Shown here: positions 1 to 7,762 of the stretch, in pieces
Layout: every line of letters starts with the position of its first letter
How positions within the stretch are numbered: position 1 is the first letter of the stretch
Assembly: GCA_009785395.1 (NCBI GenBank)
Contig: WQWK01000058.1
Coordinates: forward strand, 1-9,439
Source: Conexibacteraceae bacterium
GTDB lineage: Bacteria; Actinomycetota; Thermoleophilia; Solirubrobacterales; Solirubrobacteraceae
Direction: 5' to 3'
DNA length: 9,439 nucleotides
Notes under the pieces: generated by a model
The model's database searches: none
Seen by the model: the letters and a program-made list of their open reading frames with translations, nothing else
What the model was told of the DNA's origin: nothing
Program-made: the position numbers and the translations under genes

Positions 1-1693
<1,693 letters not shown>

Positions 1694-1697
<4 letters not shown>

Positions 1698-2290
1698 CGG
1701 GTGGGCGGTCCGGCTTGGCGGGCGGGGTGGGCCGGCTGTGGTGGGAGCGGTGGAAGTGGTACGAGCGGAACTCGCTGCCCTGGAACCGGGCACGGATCCA
1801 CTACGAGCTCGCGCGGCGCCAGGCGTTCACGCGCTGGCCGCTGCACGGCAACGTGCTCGAGTCGCTGCAGGACGGACGCCTGGAGATCGGGCCGCACGTG
1901 CTGCTGGAGCCGGACGTCTGGATCACGATGCCGAGCCCCGCGCGTGTGCGCATCGGCGGCGGCACGTTCCTCAACCTCGGGGTGATGGTCGCCGCGCTGG
2001 AGCTGGTCGAGATCGGTGAGCACTGCATGTTCGCCAACGGCTGCGTGATCACCGACGCGAATCACCGCTTCGATGACCGCAGTCGCCCGGTCCCGTGGCA
2101 GGGCTTCACCAGCAAGGGGCCGACGCGGGTCGGCGACAACGTCTGGTGCGGCGCCCACGTGGTGATCACCAGCGGTGTCACCGTGGGCGAGCGCTGCGTG
2201 ATCGGCGCCAACTCCGTGGTGACCAGCGACATCCCTGCGTTTTCCGTCGCAGCCGGAGCACCGGCACGGGTGATCCGGAGCCTCAGGTGA
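1694..2290 (+). CDS. Hexapeptide-repeat (left-handed beta-helix) acyltransferase, WbbJ/NodL-type
   Basis: Probably transfers an acetyl or other acyl group from CoA to a sugar or small acceptor; the substrate cannot be read from sequence. The protein is 198 residues. Residues 1-60 are rich in Trp and Arg (for example [14 protein letters not shown], 13-26). Residues 62-195 show hexapeptide periodicity ([31 protein letters not shown]) and end in the family signature AGAPARVI. The His of DANH (residue 124), followed by RFDD, is the likely catalytic base. The TTG start overlaps the uvrA stop (TTGA, 1694-1697). It is supported by a strong AAGGAGG at 1677-1683, 10 nt upstream, inside uvrA; in-frame TTG at 1715 and GTG at 1727 are alternatives. 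It is likely translated from the uvrA message. No glycan gene is adjacent on this strand, so its pathway is open. Confidence 0.88.
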
Positions 2291-2917
2291 TCAGGAGTTC
2301 TTGATGACGATCCCCTCGAGGATGTGCGCCACGTGCTCGGCGGCGTCGATCGCGTCCTCGAGGCCCTCGAACAGGTCCTTCCAGCGGATCACGACCATCG
2401 GGTCGATGCCGCCGTCGAACAGCGAGGCGATCGCCTCACGGGTGATGCGGTCACCCTCGTTCTCGAGCCGGTTGATCTCGACGGTGTGCGACGAGATGTC
2501 GTTGAAGCCGCGCAGCAGCGGGATCGCCTCCGCGATCTGGTGCGCGGCGCCGTTCAGCACCTCGGCGAGCTTGATCGCCTGATCCATCGGCGCCTCGATC
2601 TTGTAGAGGCCGAGGTAGTCCGCGACCTCCTCGATGAAATCGACGATGTCGTCGAGCGCCGAGGTCAGCGCCAGGATGTCCTCGCGATCGATCGGCGTGA
2701 CGAAGGTGTGGTTGAGGCGGTCGAGTATCTCGTGCGTGATGCGGTCGCCCTCGTGCTCGCAGTCGCGGATCTCCTGCGCCAGGTGGCGTTGGTCCGGGTA
2801 GTCGGACAGCAGCCGCTCCAGCAGCTCCGCCGAGCGCATGATGTTCTGGCCGGCCTCCTCGAACAGCTCGAAGTAGACCCGGTCACGTGGAGCGAAGACC
2901 TGTGTGATCCGCGGCAC
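2291..2917 (-). CDS. DUF47 / PhoU-like protein (TIGR00153-type)
   Basis: Helical PhoU-related protein of 208 residues. Family members usually accompany PiT-type phosphate transporters and are thought to regulate phosphate uptake or bind metals. Two symmetrical halves are visible: EHEGDRITHE (54-63) and ENEGDRITRE (152-161) are the paired E-x-x-x-D metal-site motifs of PhoU-like bundles. Each is followed by an acidic helix (DREDILALTSALDDIVDFIEE from 77, and DLFEGLEDAIDAAEHV from 181). The start is GTG at 2917. No Shine-Dalgarno precedes it, but a TAGCAT -10-like box lies 7 nt upstream, fitting a leaderless transcript. It lies 33 nt downstream of panB on the same strand, so read-through from the pantothenate operon is also possible. 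No pit transporter gene is on either side, which is unusual for the family. Its stop abuts that of the acyltransferase with no spacer. Confidence 0.9.
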   Translation of the reverse strand: MPRITQVFAPRDRVYFELFEEAGQNIMRSAELLERLLSDYPDQRHLAQEIRDCEHEGDRITHEILDRLNHTFVTPIDREDILALTSALDDIVDFIEEVADYLGLYKIEAPMDQAIKLAEVLNGAAHQIAEAIPLLRGFNDISSHTVEINRLENEGDRITREAIASLFDGGIDPMVVIRWKDLFEGLEDAIDAAEHVAHILEGIVIKNS

Positions 2918-2924
2918 GAGCCAA

Positions 2925-2930
2925 ATGCTA
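2925..2930 (-). promoter_or_regulatory. Putative -10 box (TAGCAT) of the DUF47 gene
   Basis: On the minus strand TAGCAT matches the actinobacterial TANNNT -10 pattern and ends 7 nt before the GTG start. Transcription would therefore begin at or next to the start codon (leaderless), which fits the lack of a Shine-Dalgarno. No recognisable -35 is seen. Confidence 0.45.
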
Positions 2931-2950
2931 CGGGGTTGCGGACCGAGCCG

Positions 2951-3868
2951 CTATGGGGTCGTGGGCCCGGCGGCGCTCAGAGCGGAAAGTTCCGCGCGCA
3001 GCTCGGCGAGCTCGGCGGCGTCGATCGAGTAGCTGTGCTCAGGCGCCGGGTAGCGGCGCGCACGGACGTCATCGGCGTAGGCCTTCACACCTGCGTCCAT
3101 CTCGTCCTGCAGGTCGGCGTAACGCTGCACGAAGCGGGCGCCGCGACCCTCGCGGATGCCGAGCAGGTCGTGGAACACGAGCACCTGGCCGTCCGTCGCG
3201 GGGCCCGCGCCGATGCCGATCACGGGCACGTCGATCAGCGGCATCAACACCTCGGTGACCGCTGCCGGGACCGCCTCGAGCACGATCGCGAAGCAGCCTG
3301 CGCGCTGGAGCGCAAGCATCTCGCCGGCGATCCGGGCGGCCGCGCCGGCGCTGCGGCCCTGTGCGCGGTAGCCGCCGAGCGCGGTGGAGGTCTGCGGGGT
3401 CAGGCCGACGTGGCCCATGACCGGGATGCCGGCCTGCACGATCGCGCGCGCCCGTGCGACCGAGGTCTCGTTGCCGCGCTCGAGCTTGACGGCGTCGGCG
3501 CCGCCCTCCTTGGCGAACCGCATGGCCGTGCGAACAGCCTGCTCGTCGGACTCCTCGTATGAGCCGAACGGCAGATCGGCGACGAGCAGCGGGCTGCGCA
3601 GGCCGCGCCGCACCGCGCGTGTGAGCATCAGCATCTCGTCGGTGGTGACCTCGATCGTCGATGGGTACCCGAGCACGGTCATCGCGCCGGAGTCGCCGAC
3701 GAGCACCAGGTCCACGCCCGCCGCCTCGGCGGCGCGGGCGCTCGGGAAGTCGTAGGCGGTGACCATCACCAGCGGCTCGCCGAGCCGGTGGCGCTCGTTC
3801 AGGATCGCCAGTGTCACCGGCAGGCGGGCGTCGTCGAGGACAGCGATCTGTGAGGGGTGCGAGGACAT
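2951..3868 (-). CDS. panB: PanB, 3-methyl-2-oxobutanoate hydroxymethyltransferase
   Basis: First committed step of pantothenate synthesis: transfers a hydroxymethyl group from 5,10-methylene-tetrahydrofolate to alpha-ketoisovalerate, giving ketopantoate. The protein is 305 residues, somewhat longer than the typical 260-290, with extra sequence at both ends. Seen: TAYDFPSA (37-44), VGDSGAMTVLGY (57-68), DLPFGSY (98-104), VKLERG (127-132), GHVGLTPQT (152-160) and LEAVP (197-201). By position these give metal ligands D59, D98 and E130, Lys128, and catalytic Glu198. The usual DSLGM is DSGAM here. The ATG at 3868 follows the panC stop by 1 nt (TGAcATG) and has an AAGGAG site at 3877-3882, 8 nt upstream, so translation is coupled. 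Cytosolic. Confidence 0.97.
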   Translation of the reverse strand: MSSHPSQIAVLDDARLPVTLAILNERHRLGEPLVMVTAYDFPSARAAEAAGVDLVLVGDSGAMTVLGYPSTIEVTTDEMLMLTRAVRRGLRSPLLVADLPFGSYEESDEQAVRTAMRFAKEGGADAVKLERGNETSVARARAIVQAGIPVMGHVGLTPQTSTALGGYRAQGRSAGAAARIAGEMLALQRAGCFAIVLEAVPAAVTEVLMPLIDVPVIGIGAGPATDGQVLVFHDLLGIREGRGARFVQRYADLQDEMDAGVKAYADDVRARRYPAPEHSYSIDAAELAELRAELSALSAAGPTTP

Positions 3869-3869
3869 G

Positions 3870-4769
3870 TCAGGCGCTCCTTGGGTTGCTTCCCGCCGCC
3901 AGAGGCGGTCGGGAGCCGGTGGGATCCGGGGACAGCTGTTGGTTGTCGATCAGGCGGGTGCTGCCGACCCGTGCGGCCACCACGGCCAGCACGGGTCCTT
4001 CCACGTTCTTTATCGGCAGCAGCGTCTGGGAGTTGACTATCTGGAAGTACTCGGTCTCGACGCCGGCGGCATCGAGTTCGGCCTGCGCGGCGGCGGCGAC
4101 GGTGAGCGCGTCAGTCTCACCGGCCGCGACCAGCGCCGAGGCGACTGACAGCGAGCGGCTCAGCGCCAGCGCCTGCTGCCGCTCGGCCGGCGACAGATGC
4201 ACGTTGCGGCTGGACATCGCGAGCCCGTCGGGCTCGCGAACTGTGGGGAGCACCTCGATGTGGACCGGGACGTTGAGATCGCGCGCCATCTGCTTGATCA
4301 CGAGCGTCTGCTGGACGTCCTTGTGCCCGAAGTACGCGACGTGCGGCGCCACGATGTTGAACAGCTTGAGGACCACGGTTGTGACTCCGTCGAAGTGGTC
4401 GCGGCCACGCTTGGCGCCCTCGAGCGTCGCGGTCAGGCTGCCGACGCTGACTCGTGTCGCGAAGCCGGACGGATAGATCTCCTCGGGCGCGGGCACGAAC
4501 AGCAGGTCAACCCCGGCTTCGGCGGCGAGCAGGGCATCGCGCTGCTCGTCGCGCGGGTAGGCCGTCAGGTCGGCCCGCGCGTTGAACTGGGTCGGGTTGA
4601 CGAACAGCGAGACGACGACGTCATCGCAATCGCTGCGTGCAGCGTGCATCAGCGCCAGATGGCCCGGGTGGAAGGCGCCCATCGTCGGCACCAGGCCGAT
4701 CCGGTGGCCCTGGCGGCGCGGCTCCGCCAGCGCGGCACCCAGTTCGGCGATCGTGCGCAGAACTCTCAT
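3870..4769 (-). CDS. panC: PanC, pantothenate synthetase (pantoate--beta-alanine ligase)
   Basis: ATP-dependent joining of pantoate and beta-alanine to give pantothenate, through a pantoyl-adenylate. 299 residues, close to family length. Seen: PTMGAFHPGH (28-37), the HIGH-like nucleotide loop with His34 and His37; SLFVNPTQF (54-62), the pantoate-binding segment; FGHKDVQQ (147-154); and REPDGLAMSSRN (178-189), the KMSKS-like loop. Two positions depart from the commonest form: PTMGALHEGH is GAFHPGH here, and FG(Q/E)KDxQQ has His149; the catalytic residues themselves look intact. The last 20 or so residues are a Pro/Ser/Gly-rich tail. The frame stays open upstream to 5372, but homology begins at the ATG at 4769. 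That ATG overlaps the preceding stop (ATGA, 4766-4769) and has GGAG 5 nt upstream. Confidence 0.97.
   Translation of the reverse strand: MRVLRTIAELGAALAEPRRQGHRIGLVPTMGAFHPGHLALMHAARSDCDDVVVSLFVNPTQFNARADLTAYPRDEQRDALLAAEAGVDLLFVPAPEEIYPSGFATRVSVGSLTATLEGAKRGRDHFDGVTTVVLKLFNIVAPHVAYFGHKDVQQTLVIKQMARDLNVPVHIEVLPTVREPDGLAMSSRNVHLSPAERQQALALSRSLSVASALVAAGETDALTVAAAAQAELDAAGVETEYFQIVNSQTLLPIKNVEGPVLAVVAARVGSTRLIDNQQLSPDPTGSRPPLAAGSNPRSA
3877..3882 (-). promoter_or_regulatory. Shine-Dalgarno site for panB
   Basis: AAGGAG on the minus strand, inside the end of panC and 8 nt before the panB ATG. It is the best-matching ribosome binding site in this operon. Confidence 0.6.
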
Positions 4770-5557
4770 GCGTGCTCCAGCTCGCGGGTGGGCGTGGGGC
4801 TGGGCGCGGCGGTGGCGAGGGCGCGCGTGGCTTCGGTGAGGCTGTCGAACAGCGGCAGCAGCTCCGGGGTGCGCTGCGCGACGGCCTCGCGCTGGCGCGC
4901 GACGGTCGCCTCGTCGCCGCGGGCCACCGGCCCGGTGAGGGCGCCCTCGGCGCCGAGCGTTGCCCAGTTCTCGACGGTGGCGCGGACCAGGGGGACGAGT
5001 GCCTGGCGCTCGAGCCCGGCCGTGGCGCCCAGGCGCTCGGCGGCTGCCTCGAGCGTCACCAGGAAGTTCGATGCCAGCGATGCCGCGGCGTGATAGGCCG
5101 CGCGATCGGCAGGGGCGACCCGGATCGGCTGGAGCCCGAGCTCCGCGGCCAGCCGGCGGGCGAACCGGGTGGCGCGCTCGGTGCTCCCGTCGATGGCCGC
5201 GGTGACGCCGCCGAAGTCCGCGCCGGCGGCGGTCACCGTCATCAGCGGGTGCAGCGAGAAGGCATCGTGGGGCGCCAGCGGCTGCAGGCCGGTTGCACCG
5301 GAGCAGTGGCCGACCAGCGGGCCCGGCGGGATCGCAGCGGCGGCGCCGGCGATCTGCGCGTCTGGGACGCACAGCAGCACCGCATCGCAGGTAGCGGCGG
5401 CGTGGGCCGCGGCGGCGTGGAAGGCTTCACGCCCGAGCGGGCCGACGAGCGCGATCGCGTTGCTGGCCGCGAGCCGGCGGGCGAATGCCGAGCCGAGCCG
5501 GCCGGTGCCGACGATTGCAAGCCGCGTCTGCGCGCGATTGAGGGCGGTTGGTGGCAT
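4766..5557 (-). CDS. Rossmann-like / DUF2520 dehydrogenase, candidate ketopantoate reductase
   Basis: NAD(P)-dependent dehydrogenase-like protein of 263 residues. An N-terminal Rossmann fold has GTGRLGSAF (17-25) as the dinucleotide loop and LLCVPD (61-66) as the fourth-strand region. It is followed by HCSGATG (84-90), SLHPLMT (101-107), a helical segment YHAAASLASNF (155-165) and LTGPVARGD (207-215), the hallmarks of the Rossmann-like plus DUF2520 architecture. It is first in an operon with panC (4-nt overlap) and panB. Ketopantoate reductase is the step that must fall between PanB and PanC, and no classical PanE is present. From memory, an alternative ketopantoate reductase called PanG is known from Francisella; whether it is this family I could not check. 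Function is therefore inferred from context. The ATG at 5557 is chosen because the fold begins about 10 residues later; its ribosome site is weak. Confidence 0.9.
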   Translation of the reverse strand: MPPTALNRAQTRLAIVGTGRLGSAFARRLAASNAIALVGPLGREAFHAAAAHAAATCDAVLLCVPDAQIAGAAAAIPPGPLVGHCSGATGLQPLAPHDAFSLHPLMTVTAAGADFGGVTAAIDGSTERATRFARRLAAELGLQPIRVAPADRAAYHAAASLASNFLVTLEAAAERLGATAGLERQALVPLVRATVENWATLGAEGALTGPVARGDEATVARQREAVAQRTPELLPLFDSLTEATRALATAAPSPTPTRELEHA

Positions 5558-5603
5558 CGCTGCTCGGGTCCATCCCTTGTGACAAAGGTGACGGCCTTCC
5601 TAA

Positions 5604-5609
5604 ATGGTA
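5604..5609 (-). promoter_or_regulatory. Weak candidate -10 box (TACCAT) for the DUF2520-panC-panB operon
   Basis: TACCAT on the minus strand fits TANNNT and would give a leader of roughly 40 nt before the ATG at 5557. It overlaps the first copy of the 15-nt repeat, so a protein bound there could occlude it. No -35 is recognisable. Confidence 0.25.
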
Positions 5610-5642
5610 CCCGGGTTCGGAGCCGGCGGTACCCAGGTTCGG
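5606..5642. repeat. Two 15-nt direct repeats, 22 nt apart
   Basis: GGTACCCGGGTTCGG (5606-5620) and GGTACCCAGGTTCGG (5628-5642) differ at one base. Their 22-nt start-to-start spacing is about two helical turns, so both copies would face the same side of the DNA. Each begins with the palindrome GGTACC. The second copy ends next to where a -35 element for the glycosylase promoter would lie. This layout fits an operator or activator site. Confidence 0.6.
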
Positions 5643-5665
5643 CTCAGGCCGGCACCGAGGCGGGT

Positions 5666-5671
5666 TAGCAT
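5666..5671 (+). promoter_or_regulatory. Putative -10 box (TAGCAT) of the uracil-DNA glycosylase gene
   Basis: TAGCAT ends 8 nt before the ATG at 5680, so the transcript would start within a base or two of the start codon. No Shine-Dalgarno is present, consistent with leaderless initiation. It is the same hexamer as the one before the DUF47 gene. The -35 region (about 5643-5648) does not resemble TTGACA. Confidence 0.45.
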
Positions 5672-5679
5672 CGCAATGA

Positions 5680-6402
5680 ATGACTAGCGCGAGCGAACGC
5701 CGCGAACTGCTGAAGGCCGTCTACCAGGAGGCACGCGGCTGCATCGCCTGTCAGCTGCACGAGACGCGCACCAACGTCGTGTTCGGCTCGGGCAACGCCG
5801 ACGCCGAGCTGATGTTCGTGGGTGAGGCGCCGGGTGCCAACGAGGACGCGCAGGGCCTGCCGTTCGTGGGGCAGGCCGGCAAGCTCCTGGAGAAGCTGCT
5901 GGGCGAGATTGGGATGGAGCGCGGAGAGGTGTTCATCGCGAACACGCTGTTGTGCCGGCCGCCGGGCAACCGCGATCCCTATCCGCACGAGCTCGATTCC
6001 TGCCAGCACTACCTGTTCGCGAAGCTGGAGCTGATCCAGCCGACGATGGTCTGCACGCTCGGCAACTTCGCGACCAAGCTGCTGCGCGGCGAGCCGACCG
6101 GGATCTCGAGGATCCACGGGCAGCCGGAGGTGCGGACGATCGGTCCGCGGGCGGTACGGCTGTACCCGCTCTACCACCCGGCGGCGGCCCTGTACACGCC
6201 GTCGACGCTGGAGATGCTGCGGGCGGACTTCCTGCGGATTCCGGAGATTCTGAAGCTCGGCCCGCCGGAGCAGCCCGCCGCGCCCGAGCCCGTCGCCGCG
6301 CCCGAGCCCGCCGCCGCGCCCGAGCCGGAGCCGCCCCGGGAACCCGCTCAGGAGCCGGCCGCGGCACAGCAGGCCGCGGCCGAGCAACTCGGGCTCTTCT
6401 AG
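5680..6402 (+). CDS. Family 4 (4Fe-4S) uracil-DNA glycosylase with Pro/Ala/Glu tail
   Basis: Removes uracil from DNA to start base excision repair. 240 residues; the catalytic domain spans about 1-202. Cys21, Cys24, Cys92 and Cys108 (C-X2-C ... C-X15-C) are the iron-sulfur ligands of this family. GEAPGANED (48-56) is motif A with family 4 Glu49; PFVGQAG (61-67) follows; Asn88 lies in [11 protein letters not shown]; and HPAAA (166-170) is motif B with the catalytic-loop His. Residues 203-235 are a low-complexity Pro/Ala/Glu stretch built from near repeats, and the protein ends EQLGLF. The last five residues resemble the bacterial sliding-clamp-binding consensus QL(S/D)LF, suggesting tethering to DnaN by a flexible linker (inference). 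The ATG at 5680 is used because the ATG at 5676 runs into a stop two codons later. The stop overlaps the convergent flippase stop within CTAG. Confidence 0.96.
   Translation: MTSASERRELLKAVYQEARGCIACQLHETRTNVVFGSGNADAELMFVGEAPGANEDAQGLPFVGQAGKLLEKLLGEIGMERGEVFIANTLLCRPPGNRDPYPHELDSCQHYLFAKLELIQPTMVCTLGNFATKLLRGEPTGISRIHGQPEVRTIGPRAVRLYPLYHPAAALYTPSTLEMLRADFLRIPEILKLGPPEQPAAPEPVAAPEPAAAPEPEPPREPAQEPAAAQQAAAEQLGLF
6274..6324 (+). repeat. Tandem 15/18-nt coding repeats in the glycosylase linker
   Basis: Three adjacent near-copies encode PAAPE (6274-6288), PVAAPE (6289-6306) and PAAAPE (6307-6324). The units end in the same GCGCCCGAG. They build the flexible linker between the catalytic domain and the QLGLF terminus, and copy number could vary by slippage. 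Confidence 0.7.
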
Positions 6403-7700
6403 CCCACGCGGGCGAGCATCGGCCGGCGCGAGAGCGCCAGCACGTACGCGACCGCCGCCCCGAGCAGCTGTATCAGCAGGACCACGGTGGCGAACGACGC
6501 CGGGTGCTTGGGGGCCTGCAGCAGCAGCACCGGCTCGATCGCGGCGACGGCCCCGATCGCGAGCAGGAACCAGACGCGCTTGAGCGCCAGCATGTACTGG
6601 ACCGCGAGATAGGTTCCGGCGAGCACGGTGAAGGCGGCGCCGAGCGGCAGCAGCGAGCCCGACGCGACCGCCTTGTTGTGGCCGAACACGGCGGCGAGCA
6701 GCGGGTGCGCGGCGACGGCGAAGATCAGCATGCACGGGATCGCGCACACGGCCACGATTCCGAGCGATTTCAGCAGCACCGGACGGGTGTCCTGGTGCTC
6801 CGAGCGCCGGCGCGAGGTCTCGGGGACGAGGTAGAAGCTCGCGCCCATCGCCACCCAGATCAGCACCTTGCCGGCGACGGCGGCCACCGCGTAGGAGCTC
6901 GCGACGTGATCCGAGAACTGATGCCTGGCGATGATCAGATCCATGTTCTGAAGCAGCTGGATGATCGCGAGCGCCATGATCGGCACGCCGGACATCCAGA
7001 CATGGCGGCCGAATCCGATCGCCCCCGCGGCGGCGTTGCGTACCCGCCAGCGCGGATACGAGGGGCCTGCGAGCTGCGCGTAGAGCGCCAGCGCGCAGTA
7101 GAAGCTCATCGCGATGTAGGCGATCATCCCGCCGACGTAGGCGCCGGCGATGCCAAGGCCGACCTCCGCGAGGATCGTGCCGAAGATGACCCGCATCGTC
7201 TGCTCGCCGATCAGGCTGAAGCCGACCGTGCGGTAGTTGCCAACGCCCTGCAGCGCCCCGCGCAGGATGGACACCGCGAGGTAGAGGCAACCGCCGGGGA
7301 TGCCGGCGGCCGCGGCCCAGGCCTGGTGCGGAACGCCGACGGCGTCGGCGATCGGCTGGCGCAGCAGGATCGAGGCGACGGTCGCCACTACCGTGAACGC
7401 AGCCCATGTACGTGTCCAGCGCTCGAGCGTCGCCAGCAGCTCCTCGCCGGTGCCCAGGTGGCCGAGGACGCCGTCACGCGCGGTCGCCACCTGCAGCGCC
7501 TGGCCGGCGACCGTGAGGATCGTCAGATAGCTGATCAGCGCTGCGAACGAGCCGTAGCCATTGCCCAGGAGCCGGGCGAAAATGACCGCGGCGCCGAGCG
7601 CGATGACGTTGTTGATGATCATCGCTCCCGCGAGCCCCGCGGCCTTGCCCGTGTCGGAGCTCCGCAGCTGCTCCAAAAGCGGCGAAATTCGCTCTCGCAT
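6399..7700 (-). CDS. Polysaccharide/oligosaccharide flippase family membrane protein (Wzx/MATE-like)
   Basis: Integral membrane protein of 433 residues from the ATG at 7700. The length and about 12 hydrophobic segments (the first near residues 20-45, the last near 400-425) match the lipid-linked oligosaccharide flippases of the MOP superfamily. Seen: an N-terminal cytosolic stretch then GLAGAMIINNVIALGAAVIF; FARLLGNGYGSFAAL, typical of the TM1-TM2 turn; and QNMDLIIARH midway, where the family has its conserved Asp. Substrate cannot be told, and no glycosyltransferase lies next to it. The ATG at 7700 has AGGA 5 nt upstream and a TACCGT -10-like box at 7711-7716. A GTG at 7760 would add 20 basic residues but would overlap the tsaE promoter, so I prefer the ATG. 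It is convergent with the glycosylase gene and divergent from tsaE. Confidence 0.88.
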   Translation of the reverse strand: MRERISPLLEQLRSSDTGKAAGLAGAMIINNVIALGAAVIFARLLGNGYGSFAALISYLTILTVAGQALQVATARDGVLGHLGTGEELLATLERWTRTWAAFTVVATVASILLRQPIADAVGVPHQAWAAAAGIPGGCLYLAVSILRGALQGVGNYRTVGFSLIGEQTMRVIFGTILAEVGLGIAGAYVGGMIAYIAMSFYCALALYAQLAGPSYPRWRVRNAAAGAIGFGRHVWMSGVPIMALAIIQLLQNMDLIIARHQFSDHVASSYAVAAVAGKVLIWVAMGASFYLVPETSRRRSEHQDTRPVLLKSLGIVAVCAIPCMLIFAVAAHPLLAAVFGHNKAVASGSLLPLGAAFTVLAGTYLAVQYMLALKRVWFLLAIGAVAAIEPVLLLQAPKHPASFATVVLLIQLLGAAVAYVLALSRRPMLARVG

Positions 7701-7762
7701 TCGCGTCCTGACGGTAGCGAAGGCTCCCGCACGAATACAGGCGCGCGCATAGACTCGCACGC
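7701..7762. promoter_or_regulatory. Short divergent promoter region between flippase and tsaE
   Basis: A 62-nt gap (if the flippase starts at 7700) that must hold both promoters. A plus-strand TAGACT box lies at 7750-7755 and a weaker minus-strand TACCGT at 7711-7716. No other repeats or hairpins stand out. Confidence 0.4.
7750..7755 (+). promoter_or_regulatory. Putative -10 box (TAGACT) of the tsaE-tsaB-rimI-tsaD operon
   Basis: TAGACT fits TANNNT and ends 7 nt before the tsaE ATG at 7763, the spacing expected for a leaderless mRNA. No Shine-Dalgarno precedes tsaE, which supports this. No clear -35 is seen. Confidence 0.45.

Larger units (their letters stand above)
5558..5679. promoter_or_regulatory. 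Divergent promoter region between the pantothenate operon and uracil glycosylase
   Basis: The largest non-coding gap in the window (122 nt). It holds a TTGTGACAA palindrome (5577-5585) overlapping a GTGAC direct repeat (5579-5583 and 5588-5592). It also has a minus-strand TACCAT -10-like box (5604-5609), two 15-nt direct repeats (5606-5620 and 5628-5642) and a plus-strand TAGCAT -10-like box (5666-5671). It probably drives both genes; shared regulation is inference. Confidence 0.6.

Noticed and set aside
2324..3562. Plus-strand open frame of about 412 codons opposite DUF47 and panB
   Set aside because: Antisense shadow. The minus strand encodes two clear families here, and the plus-strand translation has no recognisable domain.
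4770..5372. Upstream extension of the panC frame to about 500 codons
   Set aside because: The extra 201 codons are Arg/Pro/Gly-rich, overlap the DUF2520 gene in another frame, and PanC similarity begins at the ATG at 4769.
6391..6405. GGGCT/AGCCC hairpin as a bidirectional terminator
   Set aside because: The stem is only 5 bp with a 5-nt loop and no T-run on either side, too weak to call an intrinsic terminator.
5665..7407. Minus-strand open frame of about 580 codons spanning flippase and glycosylase
   Set aside because: Arg-rich shadow in the wrong frame. The real flippase frame shows membrane segments and this one does not.
7701..7760. GTG at 7760 as the flippase start
   Set aside because: It adds 20 basic residues not expected for the family, would overlap the tsaE promoter, and lacks the AGGA that precedes the ATG at 7700. 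It is not fully excluded.
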